From positions 1 to 10,937 of the forward strand of contig JAKAUA010000062.1 in NCBI GenBank assembly GCA_021827875.1: a DNA stretch of 10,937 nt. Direction: 5' to 3'. A program made the position numbers and the translations under genes. The notes below the pieces were generated by a model. It had not been told where the DNA came from, did no database searches, and saw only the letters and a program-made list of their open reading frames with translations. Below, in pieces: positions 1 to 7,953 of this stretch. Numbering within the stretch: the first letter of the stretch is position 1; every line of letters starts with the position of its first letter. This DNA comes from a bacterium (GTDB taxonomy: Bacteria > Babelota > Babeliae > Babelales > Vermiphilaceae).

Positions 1-1305
1 AATCACTGTATAAAAAATATAAAAATTATATTTAGAAATGGATTTTATGCAGATCGCAAGCCAAAGCCTTATATATTTACTCTTGCACGGTTAATCATTG
101 GTAAAGAATCAGTTCCTTATTTTGACCTTGATACGGCCAATAAGTATCAAGATGTGCAACCCTCATCAGCTCTACTCACTGCCCTAAAAGCTGTCAACCT
201 TACAGTAGTGGACAAAAGATTTGATGAAAAAAATAAAAGATATACAGAACAAAATAAGCAAAGAAGTGTGCAATTGTGGCAAAAAAAATACACACAAGCA
301 CTCCAAAATAAGGAACCTTTCACCATTACTATCCAAGATAAAACAGCGGAGACAGCAAAACAATTGGGTAATACTTGCGCTTTTCATGCCTTAAAAAATG
401 CTTATTATCTGTTTGAAGACAATGATGCAGGCTTATTTGATGATGGCTATGGTCAAACACCATTTTGCTTATCTGCATGGCAAGAAATTGTAGGAAAAAA
501 TTGTGACCTTGATGCTACGGACATAAAAAAAATTATATGTAGAACGGGAATAGTAAGCCCTGCAAATATCACTATTATTTCTAATGTAACTGAATTTGAT
601 CCCGGATCTTTTTCAGAATCAGATTTAGAGTTTGAAACATTTTGCACACCATTACAAGCATTGCAGGATAAACTTCCTTGCAAACATCTCTATGTTGTAG
701 GCAATATGAAACATCAAGAAAATGGCGGGGGCGGGGGCCTTGCACGTATTCCCAGTGTTTCAGGAATTTTTGGTCATTGGGTCGCCATACTGATGAATGC
801 AAATGCATCTGGCAAGATTGCCTTAAAATGCGCTGATTCCCTTGATACGCACGAGGCAGTAAATGAGGAAGTATTAAATAGTTTCAAACGTATTATTCTC
901 AGTTCGCCCAATGAAATGAGAATGCAAAAAGACTTAGCCGGCTATATTGATACAATACTCAAATCATCCCGCGATTCAAAATTGCGCGATCTTAAAACAT
1001 TAACTGAAGTTGCCTATGAAAAAAACTATTTTGTATATCCTTATTTTACAATGGTATATGTTCCACAAATATTAGAAGCACTTAACGGAATCGCCGAAAA
1101 TAATAGTATCATATCTACTCCACGCCCATTAACTGATGATGATATACTTGATATTATTATTATATGTGCACGTCTTGCACATATAATAGACGAACAAAGT
1201 GGCTTTCTTAACCTTGATAAATATATGGCTTTGAATGGCTTGCTTTCAACACATATAGATGGTAATGATAAACATAACCTATTAAATAAATTTATTAAAC
1301 GTTGA
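1..1305 (+). CDS. Putative papain-like (Josephin/UCH-like) cysteine protease, 5' end outside window
   Basis: The frame is open from the first base, with no ATG, GTG or TTG codon before a GTG at 154, so the gene almost certainly begins left of the window. I number residues from that GTG. A Gln-rich to Cys motif, KQLGNTCAFHALKN (Q70, C75, H78), is followed 133 residues after the Cys by FGHWVAI (H208, W209) and then CADSLD (D228). Gln-Cys-His-Asp in this order is the catalytic layout of papain-fold proteases, and Q-x4-C-x2-H-A-L-x-N resembles the Josephin deubiquitinase motif; UCH-type or C39-like peptidases are alternatives. A Gly-5 run (191-195) lies just before the His. The last roughly 140 residues look helical and I do not recognise them. 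The stop lies 18 bases before the oxygenase gene, so the two may be co-transcribed. The protease fold is a motif-level inference; a ubiquitin-directed effector role is speculation from the likely lifestyle. Confidence 0.6.
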   Translation, partial: NHCIKNIKIIFRNGFYADRKPKPYIFTLARLIIGKESVPYFDLDTANKYQDVQPSSALLTALKAVNLTVVDKRFDEKNKRYTEQNKQRSVQLWQKKYTQALQNKEPFTITIQDKTAETAKQLGNTCAFHALKNAYYLFEDNDAGLFDDGYGQTPFCLSAWQEIVGKNCDLDATDIKKIICRTGIVSPANITIISNVTEFDPGSFSESDLEFETFCTPLQALQDKLPCKHLYVVGNMKHQENGGGGGLARIPSVSGIFGHWVAILMNANASGKIALKCADSLDTHEAVNEEVLNSFKRIILSSPNEMRMQKDLAGYIDTILKSSRDSKLRDLKTLTEVAYEKNYFVYPYFTMVYVPQILEALNGIAENNSIISTPRPLTDDDILDIIIICARLAHIIDEQSGFLNLDKYMALNGLLSTHIDGNDKHNLLNKFIKR

Positions 1306-1323
1306 TATAAACGGAGTGCCTCT

Positions 1324-3060
1324 ATGCAACGAAACTTTTTTTCCCCTCGCTATCTCCTGATTATATTTTTTGCTGCAGTAACTCTTATTGCCGTTCTTAT
1401 ATATGAACAAAAATCGCAGCAAGAACAAAATATCATGCCAGAGCCGATAGTAAATCAAGAAACAATCAGCGCCACCCCGGAAGAAAAACCAGAACAGCTC
1501 CCTCTGCAAGAGCCGATTACCAAAGAATCCGTTGAACCTGCCACGGTTAAAACAAAGGAGCCTGTTGCCCAAACTACCCCTGCATTACTTGCGGCACCTA
1601 CTAATGATAAGCCGGAGCATCTGAGTTGTAATGATTATTGCAAAGGATTTACCTCTCTTACCGCTGAATTTAAATTAAAGAAATTAGAAGTAGAAGGTAT
1701 TATTCCATCGTGGCTACATGGCTCATTTGTTTCTGTTGGACCTGCAAAATTTGAAATTGGCGAGCACAAAGTAAAACATTGGCTTGAGGGCTTTGCCATG
1801 ATTCATCGCTTTTCATTTAAAGATGGACATGTTTCTTATTTAAATCGCTTTTTAGATACAACCTTTGCCGCTACGTCTATGGAAAAAGGTAAGTTTACCA
1901 GCAACTCAATTTCTGATCCTAATGCATCTTATTTTACGCGTTTGGCACAAGCAATGTCTAATAAAGAACGGCCTCCATATGATAATGCCAATGTCAACAT
2001 TATACAGCATGGTAACTGCTGCATGGCACTGACCGAAACACCCCATGCCATTGTATATGATGCACGTACCTTGAAAACAAAGGGTCTGTGTGTCTATAAA
2101 GATGATATTGAACCGCACGTCAGCACTGCCCATCCACTGATAGATAAAGAAACGGGAGATTTGTACAACATTGCAACTACCTTTGCAAAAAAAAGCAGCT
2201 ATACCGTATACAAAATGAGTCCTGGCAGCATGAATCGTGTTCCTTTAACAACAATACCGGTATCATACCCTTCATATATGCATAGCTTTGCCATGAGCAA
2301 GCGCTATTTGATTATTACAGAAATTCCTTTTGTCGTAAGCGCTTATGATCTAGCGCTCAGTGGTAAACCATACATTGAGAATTTTAAATGGAAGCCACGT
2401 CAAAAAACTAAAATAACTGTTATTAATAAATCAAATGGCGCCATTTTCAGAACCTATGAATTACCCCCGTTCTTTACCTTTCATCATATCAATGCTTATG
2501 ACACCGGCTCTCAGGTGGTTCTTGATCTCATTACTCTGCCGGATAGCGCACATATGAAATCATTCTTCCTAAATGAGCACAATAATAATATCAATTTTCC
2601 TCAAGGCACCGTAAATCGTATTACCCTTGATCTTAATTCATCCAATGCGCACATGAGCACACTCTCGCCTTTACCACTTGAAATGCCACGTATTTCGCCA
2701 CGTGTTGTCGGCAAACAATATCGCTATCTCTATGGACTTAACAGCAGCCATGCCAATGGTTATTACGATCGAATTATAAAACTTGATGTGACAAATGAAA
2801 AATACATTAGTTGGCACCAAGATTATTGTTATGTAGGTGAAGCAGTATTTGTACCAAAACCTGATGGCGTGACAGAGGATGATGGCGTTGTACTCTCTAT
2901 TGTGCTTAATACAAAAACAAACAATTCATCACTCATTATATTAGATGGTATCACCTTTAAAATGATTGCAAGCGTACAGCTGCCGCACCATATTCCATTC
3001 ACCACGCATAGTGCCTACTTTGCCAAAAAAGAACTTCCGGTTGTTTTTAAAAGAGTGTGA
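1324..3060 (+). CDS. Membrane-anchored carotenoid cleavage oxygenase (RPE65/BCO family)
   Basis: A 578-residue protein with one hydrophobic segment (about 10-27), a Pro/Glu/Thr-rich stalk (about 30-100), and a full carotenoid oxygenase domain (about 108-578). The family uses Fe(II) and O2 to cleave carotenoids or apocarotenoids, for example to retinal; RPE65 itself is an isomerase. The four iron-binding histidines fit at H270 (STAHP), H320 (YMHSF), H387 (FTFHHIN) and H562 (TTHSAYF). The second-shell glutamates matching RPE65 E148, E417 and E469 fit at E238 (LTETP), E453 (LEMP) and E506 (GEAVFVPKPDG). The N-terminal signature (HW, then GFAMIHRF) and EDDGVVLSIVLN are characteristic of the animal/bacterial BCO-RPE65 branch. 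The start is supported by GGAG at 1313-1316. The N-terminal anchor would place the catalytic domain outside the cytoplasmic membrane or in the periplasm. The substrate is unknown, and no carotenoid synthesis gene or rhodopsin is in the window. Confidence 0.9.
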   Translation: MQRNFFSPRYLLIIFFAAVTLIAVLIYEQKSQQEQNIMPEPIVNQETISATPEEKPEQLPLQEPITKESVEPATVKTKEPVAQTTPALLAAPTNDKPEHLSCNDYCKGFTSLTAEFKLKKLEVEGIIPSWLHGSFVSVGPAKFEIGEHKVKHWLEGFAMIHRFSFKDGHVSYLNRFLDTTFAATSMEKGKFTSNSISDPNASYFTRLAQAMSNKERPPYDNANVNIIQHGNCCMALTETPHAIVYDARTLKTKGLCVYKDDIEPHVSTAHPLIDKETGDLYNIATTFAKKSSYTVYKMSPGSMNRVPLTTIPVSYPSYMHSFAMSKRYLIITEIPFVVSAYDLALSGKPYIENFKWKPRQKTKITVINKSNGAIFRTYELPPFFTFHHINAYDTGSQVVLDLITLPDSAHMKSFFLNEHNNNINFPQGTVNRITLDLNSSNAHMSTLSPLPLEMPRISPRVVGKQYRYLYGLNSSHANGYYDRIIKLDVTNEKYISWHQDYCYVGEAVFVPKPDGVTEDDGVVLSIVLNTKTNNSSLIILDGITFKMIASVQLPHHIPFTTHSAYFAKKELPVVFKRV

Positions 3061-3168
3061 ATGGCGATTCAATTTTCCATCACCAAAAAACAACTGAAAA
3101 TGTTGATTCAATGGGTTGAAACTAGAAATTAAATGTATTGTTATCTAGGACAGCCCCTTCTATTTTAT

Positions 3169-3224
3169 CCGCCTAACCCTTCGATACAGCGGCTATAAAA
3201 CCGCCACTCAGGGCGAGCGGCGGT
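3169..3224. repeat. REP-like nested palindrome
   Basis: Three nested pairings are visible: CCGC (3169-3172) with GCGG (3217-3220), CCCT (3177-3180) with AGGG (3210-3213), and GCGG (3189-3192) with CCGC (3201-3204). An alternative outer pairing joins ACCGCC (3200-3205) and GGCGGT (3219-3224). The block is far more GC-rich than its surroundings. The frame CCCTTCGA...TCAGGGCGAGCGG resembles the extragenic palindromes seen in many bacterial genomes. It lies between two convergent genes, a typical place for such elements. Confidence 0.55.
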
Positions 3225-3270
3225 AATAAACTTTTATGTTGAAGACTGAAGATGATCTGTGCGTAATATA

Positions 3271-3295
3271 AAAAGGCAGCGTAAAGCTGCCTTTT
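3271..3295. terminator. Bidirectional intrinsic terminator
   Basis: A perfect 10-bp stem, AAAAGGCAGC (3271-3280) and GCTGCCTTTT (3286-3295), closes a 5-base loop (GTAAA). The A-tract on one arm and T-tract on the other give a U-run in both directions. It sits between the oxygenase gene ending at 3060 and the coiled-coil gene ending at 3325, so it can end both units. Confidence 0.85.
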
Positions 3296-3324
3296 ATGTT
3301 TTGGTCTCGCATACCACTATTTTT

Positions 3325-4275
3325 TTAATGCGCTTGACATATCTTATTATTTGCATCAGCAACTACAGTCGCCACTGCCGGCATTTTTTCTGGCTCTTTT
3401 TTTGTTTCTAGCGCCATGGCCAAGCGCAATTTTTCTTTTTCGAGCCCTTCTATTTTTGCATGCATGCTGGTACGCTCTTGCTGCAATATTTTATTATTTG
3501 CTTGCAATTCGGAACGCTCATTTTCAAGTCCTGCAATTTTTTGTCTCATTGCAGAACGTTCTTTTGCCAAAGATTGATTGCATTTTTGCAACTCTGATCG
3601 CTCATGCTCAAGTATTGCTACTTTTTGCATACATTCTTTTTTTTCTGACATTAATTGATCATATTTTTCATCGAGCGTTGTTGCAATTTTATTCAATGTA
3701 GGCTCAAAGCTGCTCGCTTCTTGCATAGATTGTTTTTCTGTTTCAAGCACGGCGACTCTTTGTTCGCGTTCTTTGCAATCTCTCTCTAATTTCGCAACTC
3801 TTTGCTGTAAGTTGCTATTTTCTTTTTGTGCTTTTTTATATGCATCTGTCATTTGCGCTATAGTATTTTCACGTGTATCAATAGCGACTTCATGTGCTGC
3901 AATTGTTTGATGCGACGCTGAAAGCGATTGCTCAAGCTCTTTAATCTCATCGCGTGCCTGTACCAAATGCTGCTCGGTGCGACGCAATCTGTTTTCTAAA
4001 TTATCTGCCGTTTGCACCAATAAAATTTCACGATTCTTTTCTTCAAGTTGTGCGCGCATTCTTTTGGTAATATCTCGTTTTTTGTTCATACCTTCAAGTT
4101 CTGTAAGTATGCTATCAGCTAATGTATAGTCACCATTTTTTATTGCAGCACGAGCATCATCGTGTGCTTGTCCTATAGATTTTATGGTGTCGGCATAGCG
4201 ATGTTCTCCTCCCAGCGTAGATGTCACTACAGTACTTAATAATATACCTATGTGTAATGTTTGTCTCATCTTCAT
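3325..4275 (-). CDS. Exported coiled-coil protein with 28-residue repeats
   Basis: A 316-residue protein of unknown function. Residues 1-22 form a signal peptide (MKMRQ, then a hydrophobic core, then TLGG). From about 70 to 292 the sequence is almost unbroken charged and hydrophobic heptads rich in Glu, Lys, Gln and Arg, as in long coiled coils. A [KR][VI]xxLExE motif recurs at about 159, 173, 218, 246 and 274; the last three are exactly 28 residues apart (four heptads), with a shared ERSELQ core in two of them. The last 25 residues are less charged and contain Ala/Val runs. Start: ATG at 4275, with GGGGAG at 4285-4290 on the coding strand's upstream side. It follows the Cache-domain gene by 18 bases and is probably the last gene of a three-gene operon. 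A structural or scaffolding role in the periplasm is inferred from shape only. Confidence 0.8.
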   Translation of the reverse strand: MKMRQTLHIGILLSTVVTSTLGGEHRYADTIKSIGQAHDDARAAIKNGDYTLADSILTELEGMNKKRDITKRMRAQLEEKNREILLVQTADNLENRLRRTEQHLVQARDEIKELEQSLSASHQTIAAHEVAIDTRENTIAQMTDAYKKAQKENSNLQQRVAKLERDCKEREQRVAVLETEKQSMQEASSFEPTLNKIATTLDEKYDQLMSEKKECMQKVAILEHERSELQKCNQSLAKERSAMRQKIAGLENERSELQANNKILQQERTSMHAKIEGLEKEKLRLAMALETKKEPEKMPAVATVVADANNKICQAH

Positions 4276-4293
4276 GATATACTTCTCCCCTTA

Positions 4294-6414
4294 TTACTCA
4301 TAATAACCGCAAACAACGGTGTATGTTTTATCGCCTTTAACTACCTGCTCTGCAAATACTGTTTTTTGTGCCTTACGCAATGTATATGTCAATTGTACCG
4401 GACCTCGTCTTACTTCATTGATTAGCAGGCGCACATATGGTTTTCCATTATCATCTTTTGCATCAAGCATATTGCGCCAAATGTTATCATAATTTTCACC
4501 ATCTGCGAGACAAATTCCTTCTGAATCATATACCGTTATAGATAAGTCACCACGTATAAATGATCCCGGCTGCGTAAATGCACGCATTGCTTCTACCTCA
4601 CTACTGGTTTTTAAAATACCTACGGCACTTTTTACCAACAATAATGAAGTCTCTCTTTTTGAAATAGGAAAGAATGCCGTTACGATAAGATATTTTTCCA
4701 ATCCCAGTTCTATTGACTCCACATACACAGATTCAAAAGAATTTCTTAATTTAACATTAACCCAACCACCGCCTTCCAGGCCCTTCTTAATGATTTCTTG
4801 TATGTATAAATTACCGTCATCATCTTTCCAATCCCATTGATTTGATCCTATCAAATCTGCATTGCCACCATCAGCTATATCAACACCTTTTGTTGAATAG
4901 ACAGTTAATGCCATATCGCCATAACGGAATGTGTCATCACGTTTGGAACTAAATGCTTCGGCCGCGCGCGTTTTACCTTGACGCTTCATATATTCATAGC
5001 CCCGTTTTACCAAGTCAACCGCTTGAGAACGCGTTACCGTTGGATAATAACCACAGGCAATGAAATATTCTTCTTTTCTCTTGTTATCAACGACTTTTTC
5101 AGCATAGGCAAGCTTTGGCGCGGCCTTAGAAACATATTCTATCCAGATACCTCCGCCAGTAGTCTCCTTAAGCTTTCTTACAATTTCTTGATTTACATAT
5201 TTACCTTTAGCATCTTTATAGTTCCATGCATTAGTACCAATTAAGCCCGGACGCTCGCCATGCGCTACTTGATCTCCATTAAAATCAAGCGCATAAATAT
5301 ACAAATCTCCAAATACAAAGCGTCCCAGAGGATAACTGAATGAGCTAAATGCTTCTTCTCCCGGATATCCCTGCTGATTAACTAAGGTATTAAAAAGTGC
5401 TACCGCTCCTTTAACCAAGGCTACCACTTGATCGTCTTTAGAATGTGAAAAGTAGCCGCAACCAAGCGCATAGGGCTTACCATCTTTTGTTACTTCCTTA
5501 ACATAAGAAACTTTAGTTGCACCATACCAATAATAGGTGGTCCAATCTTTTTTTTCTTTTGCCGTTTTAATGATTTCTTGGATTATATACGTGTTAAATT
5601 GATCTTTAAGGTCCCACAGATTTTTCCAGAGCATGGTATAATAGTTACCATTACAATAGACATTCCCCTCATAATCATGCAGGAATATATAGAGCTCGCC
5701 TTCAATAAATGATTTTCCTTTCAAAAATTCTGCACATACCTCATCAAGAGTATGATTATCAAAATAACTAATGGCGCGATTTACCAAATTTTTGACTTGT
5801 TTTCTTTTTCTATCTACGTCAAAGCCGGCATTACTTTTAGAAAGCAATGCCGCAACTTCAGGATCATCACTACTCACTGCATTACTCTCAAATGCACTGG
5901 CAGATGCAACTGCCTGCGCAGCACCTGATGATTTTGTTTGAGGTCTCACGCTTTGCATTGTGACAGGATTTGGCGCTGCTGTTTCACGAGGAATGGCATA
6001 TGCGCCTTGTCCTACAATGGCCGGTGGAATAATGCGTGCGGTACTTACCGGCGCACGCGGTTCAACTTGCTCCGGCATAGGATGCGGTGCTTGTGTTGCC
6101 GGTATGACTACATGAGTAGGTGATGGTTCGTTTGCTTCTGCCGGTGTTGTTTCAGCTCGCGCTATTGCTGCATTAGCCTGCTCATTTGCAAGCGCATTTT
6201 CTTCTTGTTCAAAAGTTGGATTGAGATTACTAGCATCGTGTGGCAACCCTTCTTGATCAGAAGATGGCGTCTCACTTTCTGGCATATCCATGTTTGTTGC
6301 TAATTCATTGCATGATACTTTTTGTGCAGCAATAATGCCTTGCCTTCGACAACGCGCATCAATCGCAAAACTCAACAGAACAAGCAATGAAAACCATACT
6401 GTTTTAATGTTCAT
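4294..6414 (-). CDS. Secreted protein with four tandem Cache-type domains
   Basis: A 706-residue protein with an N-terminal signal peptide (hydrophobic core about 6-18, cleavage probably near the Ala-Arg-Cys at 20-22, not a proper lipobox). A low-complexity linker rich in Pro, Ala, Glu and Thr (about 27-200) follows. Then come four similar units at about 203-322, 326-458, 461-583 and 587-706. Each has a helical start, a GDL/GEL strand (LYIFLHD, LYIYALD, MALTVYS, LSITVYD), an N/W then KD motif (K270-D271, K400-D401, K530-D531, K653-D654), an I/V-x-E-I/V helix, and an end with GYF/GYY/FFP/GYY. This pattern fits single-Cache (Cache_2-like) ligand-sensing folds, normally the outer parts of chemoreceptors and kinases. 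No transmembrane helix or signalling domain follows, so it appears to be a free periplasmic or surface protein. Start is supported by GAGGG at 6423-6427. Ligand unknown. Confidence 0.8.
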   Translation of the reverse strand: MNIKTVWFSLLVLLSFAIDARCRRQGIIAAQKVSCNELATNMDMPESETPSSDQEGLPHDASNLNPTFEQEENALANEQANAAIARAETTPAEANEPSPTHVVIPATQAPHPMPEQVEPRAPVSTARIIPPAIVGQGAYAIPRETAAPNPVTMQSVRPQTKSSGAAQAVASASAFESNAVSSDDPEVAALLSKSNAGFDVDRKRKQVKNLVNRAISYFDNHTLDEVCAEFLKGKSFIEGELYIFLHDYEGNVYCNGNYYTMLWKNLWDLKDQFNTYIIQEIIKTAKEKKDWTTYYWYGATKVSYVKEVTKDGKPYALGCGYFSHSKDDQVVALVKGAVALFNTLVNQQGYPGEEAFSSFSYPLGRFVFGDLYIYALDFNGDQVAHGERPGLIGTNAWNYKDAKGKYVNQEIVRKLKETTGGGIWIEYVSKAAPKLAYAEKVVDNKRKEEYFIACGYYPTVTRSQAVDLVKRGYEYMKRQGKTRAAEAFSSKRDDTFRYGDMALTVYSTKGVDIADGGNADLIGSNQWDWKDDDGNLYIQEIIKKGLEGGGWVNVKLRNSFESVYVESIELGLEKYLIVTAFFPISKRETSLLLVKSAVGILKTSSEVEAMRAFTQPGSFIRGDLSITVYDSEGICLADGENYDNIWRNMLDAKDDNGKPYVRLLINEVRRGPVQLTYTLRKAQKTVFAEQVVKGDKTYTVVCGYYE

Positions 6415-6443
6415 AGGGGGTACCCTCTTTTTAATTTTTTTCC

Positions 6444-7139
6444 TTATTCCGATCTGCGTTGACCGGTAAAGTTAAGAAGAAATAAAAACAAATTAATAAA
6501 ATCAAGATACAGCGTTAAGGCGCCAAACAAAGCAACTTTGCCCATTGTTTCATGGCTACCAATCAGACGTTGCGCAATATCCTTAATTTTTTGCGTATCA
6601 TAGGCAGTAAGCAACGTGAACAAAATTACTCCAACAAAAGAGATGATCATATCCATGCGTGTACTTTTCACAAACATATTAACCAGCATTGCAATAAGAA
6701 GTCCTACCAGAGCCATAAATAGATAGCTTCCCATCTTGGTAAGATCTGCGTTAGTAAAATAGCCGTATAAAGAAGTCACCCCAAACATGCCTGCTGCAAC
6801 AAGAAAAGTGACAAAAATGGAGGATGCCGTAAACATTATAAAAATTGATGCCATAGTTGCGCCCATAGTCGCCGAATATAAAAGAAAGAGGGAGGCAGCT
6901 ACAGGAAAACTTAATCGTGGAAGAAATAAACTCAGCGCTATTACTAAACCAATTTGTGCAATCATTAAAAATAATAAGGGCGCCCATCCGGAATAAATGA
7001 ATGAAATAAGTGCAGGGGTAGTAGCTATGTAATATGCTATGCCGGCCGTAATAGCCAGCCCTATAAACATCCACCCATATACACGATATAAAAGATTTTG
7101 TTGTTGCGTGTCTTTTTCACTAGAATCTTGATATAGCAT
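6444..7139 (-). CDS. Bax inhibitor-1 / YccA-family membrane protein
   Basis: A 231-residue integral membrane protein with about seven hydrophobic helices and the family's two signatures near the C-terminus: LLTAYDTQKIK (Asp181) and LTLYLDFINLFLFLL (Asp213). These match the aspartate pair that acts as a pH-sensing latch in the bacterial homologue YetJ, which leaks Ca2+; family members of the BI-1/TMBIM group modulate membrane ion flux. I chose ATG at 7139 because AGAAGGAGA (7145-7153) stands 5 bases upstream. The open frame continues to an ATG at 7205, but that 22-residue extension is charged, has no ribosome site and would overlap the probable promoter. It is the first gene of a likely operon with the Cache and coiled-coil genes, 29 bases upstream of the next one. 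The biological role in this organism is unknown. Confidence 0.92.
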   Translation of the reverse strand: MLYQDSSEKDTQQQNLLYRVYGWMFIGLAITAGIAYYIATTPALISFIYSGWAPLLFLMIAQIGLVIALSLFLPRLSFPVAASLFLLYSATMGATMASIFIMFTASSIFVTFLVAAGMFGVTSLYGYFTNADLTKMGSYLFMALVGLLIAMLVNMFVKSTRMDMIISFVGVILFTLLTAYDTQKIKDIAQRLIGSHETMGKVALFGALTLYLDFINLFLFLLNFTGQRRSE

Positions 7140-7144
7140 TACAA

Positions 7145-7153
7145 TCTCCTTCT
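7145..7153 (-). promoter_or_regulatory. Ribosome binding site deciding the BI-1 start
   Basis: On the minus strand this reads AGAAGGAGA, a near-perfect Shine-Dalgarno sequence, 5 bases before the ATG at 7139. It is much stronger than anything before the alternative ATG at 7205. Confidence 0.8.
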
Positions 7154-7175
7154 GCTCTCTCGTTACATTGATGTT

Positions 7176-7205
7176 AAGATAGATAAACTCATTATCCCTT
7201 ATCAA
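7176..7205 (-). promoter_or_regulatory. Candidate promoter for the BI-1/Cache/coiled-coil operon
   Basis: Minus strand TTGATA (7200-7205) and TATCTT (7176-7181) are spaced by 18 bases, a weak sigma-70-like match 37 bases before the chosen ATG. It lies in the divergent gap shared with the gene at 7279. In such AT-rich DNA chance matches are common. Confidence 0.3.
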
Positions 7206-7278
7206 TACTTTTTATTCTTGCATCAAATTTAATGACTATGGCATGCTCTCTTGAGAAATATCATTATAAGGAGAATAC

Positions 7279-7884
7279 ATGAGAACTAATTTTTCCTACG
7301 GCTGCATGTTACTATGCGCGTCTATGTTACTAATCAATTGGGGCGAACAAAGTAGCATACAGGGAAGCGGCAAAAATAAAGTCAATTTTTATGGTACGTT
7401 ACTCACCAGAGAAAACAAAAAAATAGAATTAGACAATATTTCTATCGCTCATTTGTATGAAAAAATTTTGGCATATGAGGTCCCTTCTGAAAAAAAGATA
7501 TATGAAAAAAAAGAAAGTAAATATGACAACGATGGGCTAAGTCGTCATCTGGTAAAGTATGAAGTAGAACAAGATCCACGACGCGGTATTGTTACTAAGC
7601 TCGATCTTGCAAAAATAGCAGAAATTAAAGTACCGCAACCGGACGTACGATGGGTCTGGGCAAGACGTAAAGGATATCATTCTGTGCCTTTCATAGAAAT
7701 AGAAGTGACCTATAACGATTCACAAAAAACAAAACATAATTACTTGATTGAAGATTGCCGAAAAATAATCGGTGATGAAAAAAATGAAGCCGGCCCGTTA
7801 GAAAAAGATATTCCGCTCAATGCCATCCAGCAGCTGACAATCTCCGGCTATCGCTACCGCGATATAGAAAAAAGCAAAAAATGA
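7279..7884 (+). CDS. Small exported protein of unknown function
   Basis: A 201-residue protein I do not recognise. Residues 1-24 look like a signal peptide (hydrophobic core MLLCASMLLI) without a lipobox at a plausible position. The mature part is charged and predicted to be mostly beta strand: a strand near 35-42 (VNFYGTLLT), a helix 54-66, a Lys/Glu-rich stretch 71-82, a segment RRGIVTKLDLAKIAEIKVP (101-119), WVWARR (125-130), and AGPLEKDIPLNAIQQLTI (171-188). Start is supported by AAGGAG at 7268-7273. It stands 69 bases before trxA on the same strand, so co-transcription is possible, and is divergent from the BI-1 gene. An envelope location is inferred from the signal peptide only. Confidence 0.75.
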   Translation: MRTNFSYGCMLLCASMLLINWGEQSSIQGSGKNKVNFYGTLLTRENKKIELDNISIAHLYEKILAYEVPSEKKIYEKKESKYDNDGLSRHLVKYEVEQDPRRGIVTKLDLAKIAEIKVPQPDVRWVWARRKGYHSVPFIEIEVTYNDSQKTKHNYLIEDCRKIIGDEKNEAGPLEKDIPLNAIQQLTISGYRYRDIEKSKK

Positions 7885-7953
7885 GAATAGCCATTTCCGC
7901 TACTCTTCTATATAGTAATGAATAAAATTTTTTAAGTATTATAAAGGATTTAT

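Noticed and set aside
154..156. GTG at 154 as the true start of the first gene
   Set aside because: The frame is open to the window edge and no ribosome site precedes the GTG, so the gene more likely starts outside the window.
3061..3132. A 23-codon frame starting immediately after the oxygenase stop codon (ATG at 3061)
   Set aside because: It has no separate ribosome site and no recognisable motif, and a start touching a stop is common by chance; a translationally coupled peptide cannot be excluded.
3231..3300. Direct repeat CTTTTATGTT at 3231-3240 and 3291-3300
   Set aside because: A 10-base AT-rich repeat in AT-rich DNA; the second copy is partly the terminator arm. Not convincing as an attachment site.
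6418..6425. GGGTACCC palindrome overlapping the ribosome site of the Cache-domain gene
   Set aside because: Eight bases are too few to argue for an operator, and it has no second copy.
7140..7205. N-terminal extension of the BI-1 protein to ATG at 7205
   Set aside because: The internal ATG at 7139 has a strong Shine-Dalgarno sequence and the shorter protein matches the family's usual beginning; the longer start has none.
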